From: Diphasiastrum complanatum
Taxonomy: Eukaryota; Streptophyta; Lycopodiopsida; Lycopodiales; Lycopodiaceae
Assembly: GCA_029204225.1 (NCBI GenBank)
Contig: MU835112.1
Location: 1-41,725, forward strand
DNA length: 41,725 nucleotides
Direction of reading: 5' to 3'
This document shows, one piece after another, positions 41,198-41,725 of this stretch. A program made the position numbers and the translations under genes. Numbering within the stretch: the stretch's first letter is position 1; each line of letters begins with the position of its first letter. The notes below the pieces were generated by a model. The model did no database searches, was not told where the DNA came from, and saw nothing but the letters and a program-made list of their open reading frames with translations.

Positions 41198-41725
41198 CCC
41201 ATGTATACATGTGTTTTCAATATTTTTGTTTCAAATATTATGTATCTCATATTGCTCTATAACGTGATCACACACACACGGCTTTTAAGTATTAAATTTC
41301 TATGGCAACAAGGAATTGATTTTATCTTTGAAACAACTTCAGCCACTCTTATCCAACTTGGCAAATGTGTGACTTCCAGAGCTCCTACCAAAGGGAAGAA
41401 GATTATTGATTACAAGCTAAACCCAATGAGTTTGAAATCATATGTGTTAGTTATGGAATCTTGATTACCCTATTTGCTTAGATAAATTTTGTACTCATAA
41501 AAGTTCATAAGTTCTACATGGATTATGGAAACAAATTTAGTGAAATTGTATTACATGAAAGAAAATGAGATGTCAAGGTCTACACATCAATAAGAATAGT
41601 AGGTGTGCAAGTAGCTTCCATGCACTTATAGCTACAAAGACAAGCAACTTTTGAGCACTACATCTATGAATAAACAAACATATGAAATTAGTAGCCATAC
41701 AGCCAAATAGTTGAAGATTTGCATC
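41198..41725. other. AT-rich flank, nothing recognised
   Basis: Right flank of Copia-4. A plus-strand frame through 41464 begins inside the LTR and has no known motif; the rest is AT-rich. Confidence 0.45.

Noticed and set aside
41165-41464. 99-codon plus-strand reading frame after Copia-4
   Set aside because: It begins inside the 3' LTR, crosses the target duplication and has no recognised motif; most likely chance.

Overview
This window looks like heterochromatic DNA from a land plant with a large, repeat-rich nuclear genome. It is eukaryotic: it holds Ty1/Copia and Ty3/Gypsy LTR retrotransposons with tRNA primer-binding sites, a plant-type LINE, a Helitron and long (AG)n/(CT)n/(TA)n microsatellites. 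There are no operons, and I could not identify a single ordinary host gene. I cannot name the species; a seed-free plant or gymnosperm is possible but is only a guess. Almost every reading frame is a decayed transposon gene, so most coding entries are called pseudogenes.

Layout. 1-400: end of a minus-strand Copia element (RNase H). 484-10430: a plus-strand Helitron Rep/helicase gene, split at 1567/9262 by a 7.7-kb Ty3/Gypsy element (1568-9256) flanked by the 5-bp target duplication ACATG. That Gypsy element has lost most of its 5' LTR plus gag, protease and RT. It keeps RNase H and integrase, then carries two extra, unrecognised open reading regions (4298-5048 and about 6245-8229) between integrase and the 3' LTR. 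10431-11542: microsatellites. 11543-18114: a full-length but dead minus-strand Copia (Copia-1), one of whose LTRs carries a greatly expanded (AG)n tract. 18855-21667: a second minus-strand Copia (Copia-2, gag to start of RT), whose 5' LTR was hit by a young non-autonomous LTR element at 21668-25262 (820-bp LTRs with 3 differences, TSD TCTTT, one intact 330-codon ORF). 25987-26634: a lone minus-strand LTR with its primer site. 27990-29600: minus-strand LINE fragment (endonuclease end plus RT). 30945-33139: minus-strand Copia gag, leader and LTR. 33140-34530: a motif-rich spacer and an Athila/Tat-like primer site and LTR start. 34528-35306: an unidentified decayed reading frame ending at a polypurine tract. 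35825-41192: a nearly full-length plus-strand Copia (Copia-4, 275-bp LTRs, TSD ATTTT) with non-canonical LTR ends and no recognisable gag core.

The genes do not form a pathway. They are layers of nested insertions whose order can be read: the Helitron is older than the Gypsy element, and Copia-2 is older than the 21668-25262 element, which is the youngest thing here. The most interesting items are the young non-autonomous element with a gag/integrase fusion ORF, the extra coding regions in the Gypsy element, two separate clusters of an ACCTTCGCC-type motif in both orientations, and the AG...GT LTR ends of Copia-4.
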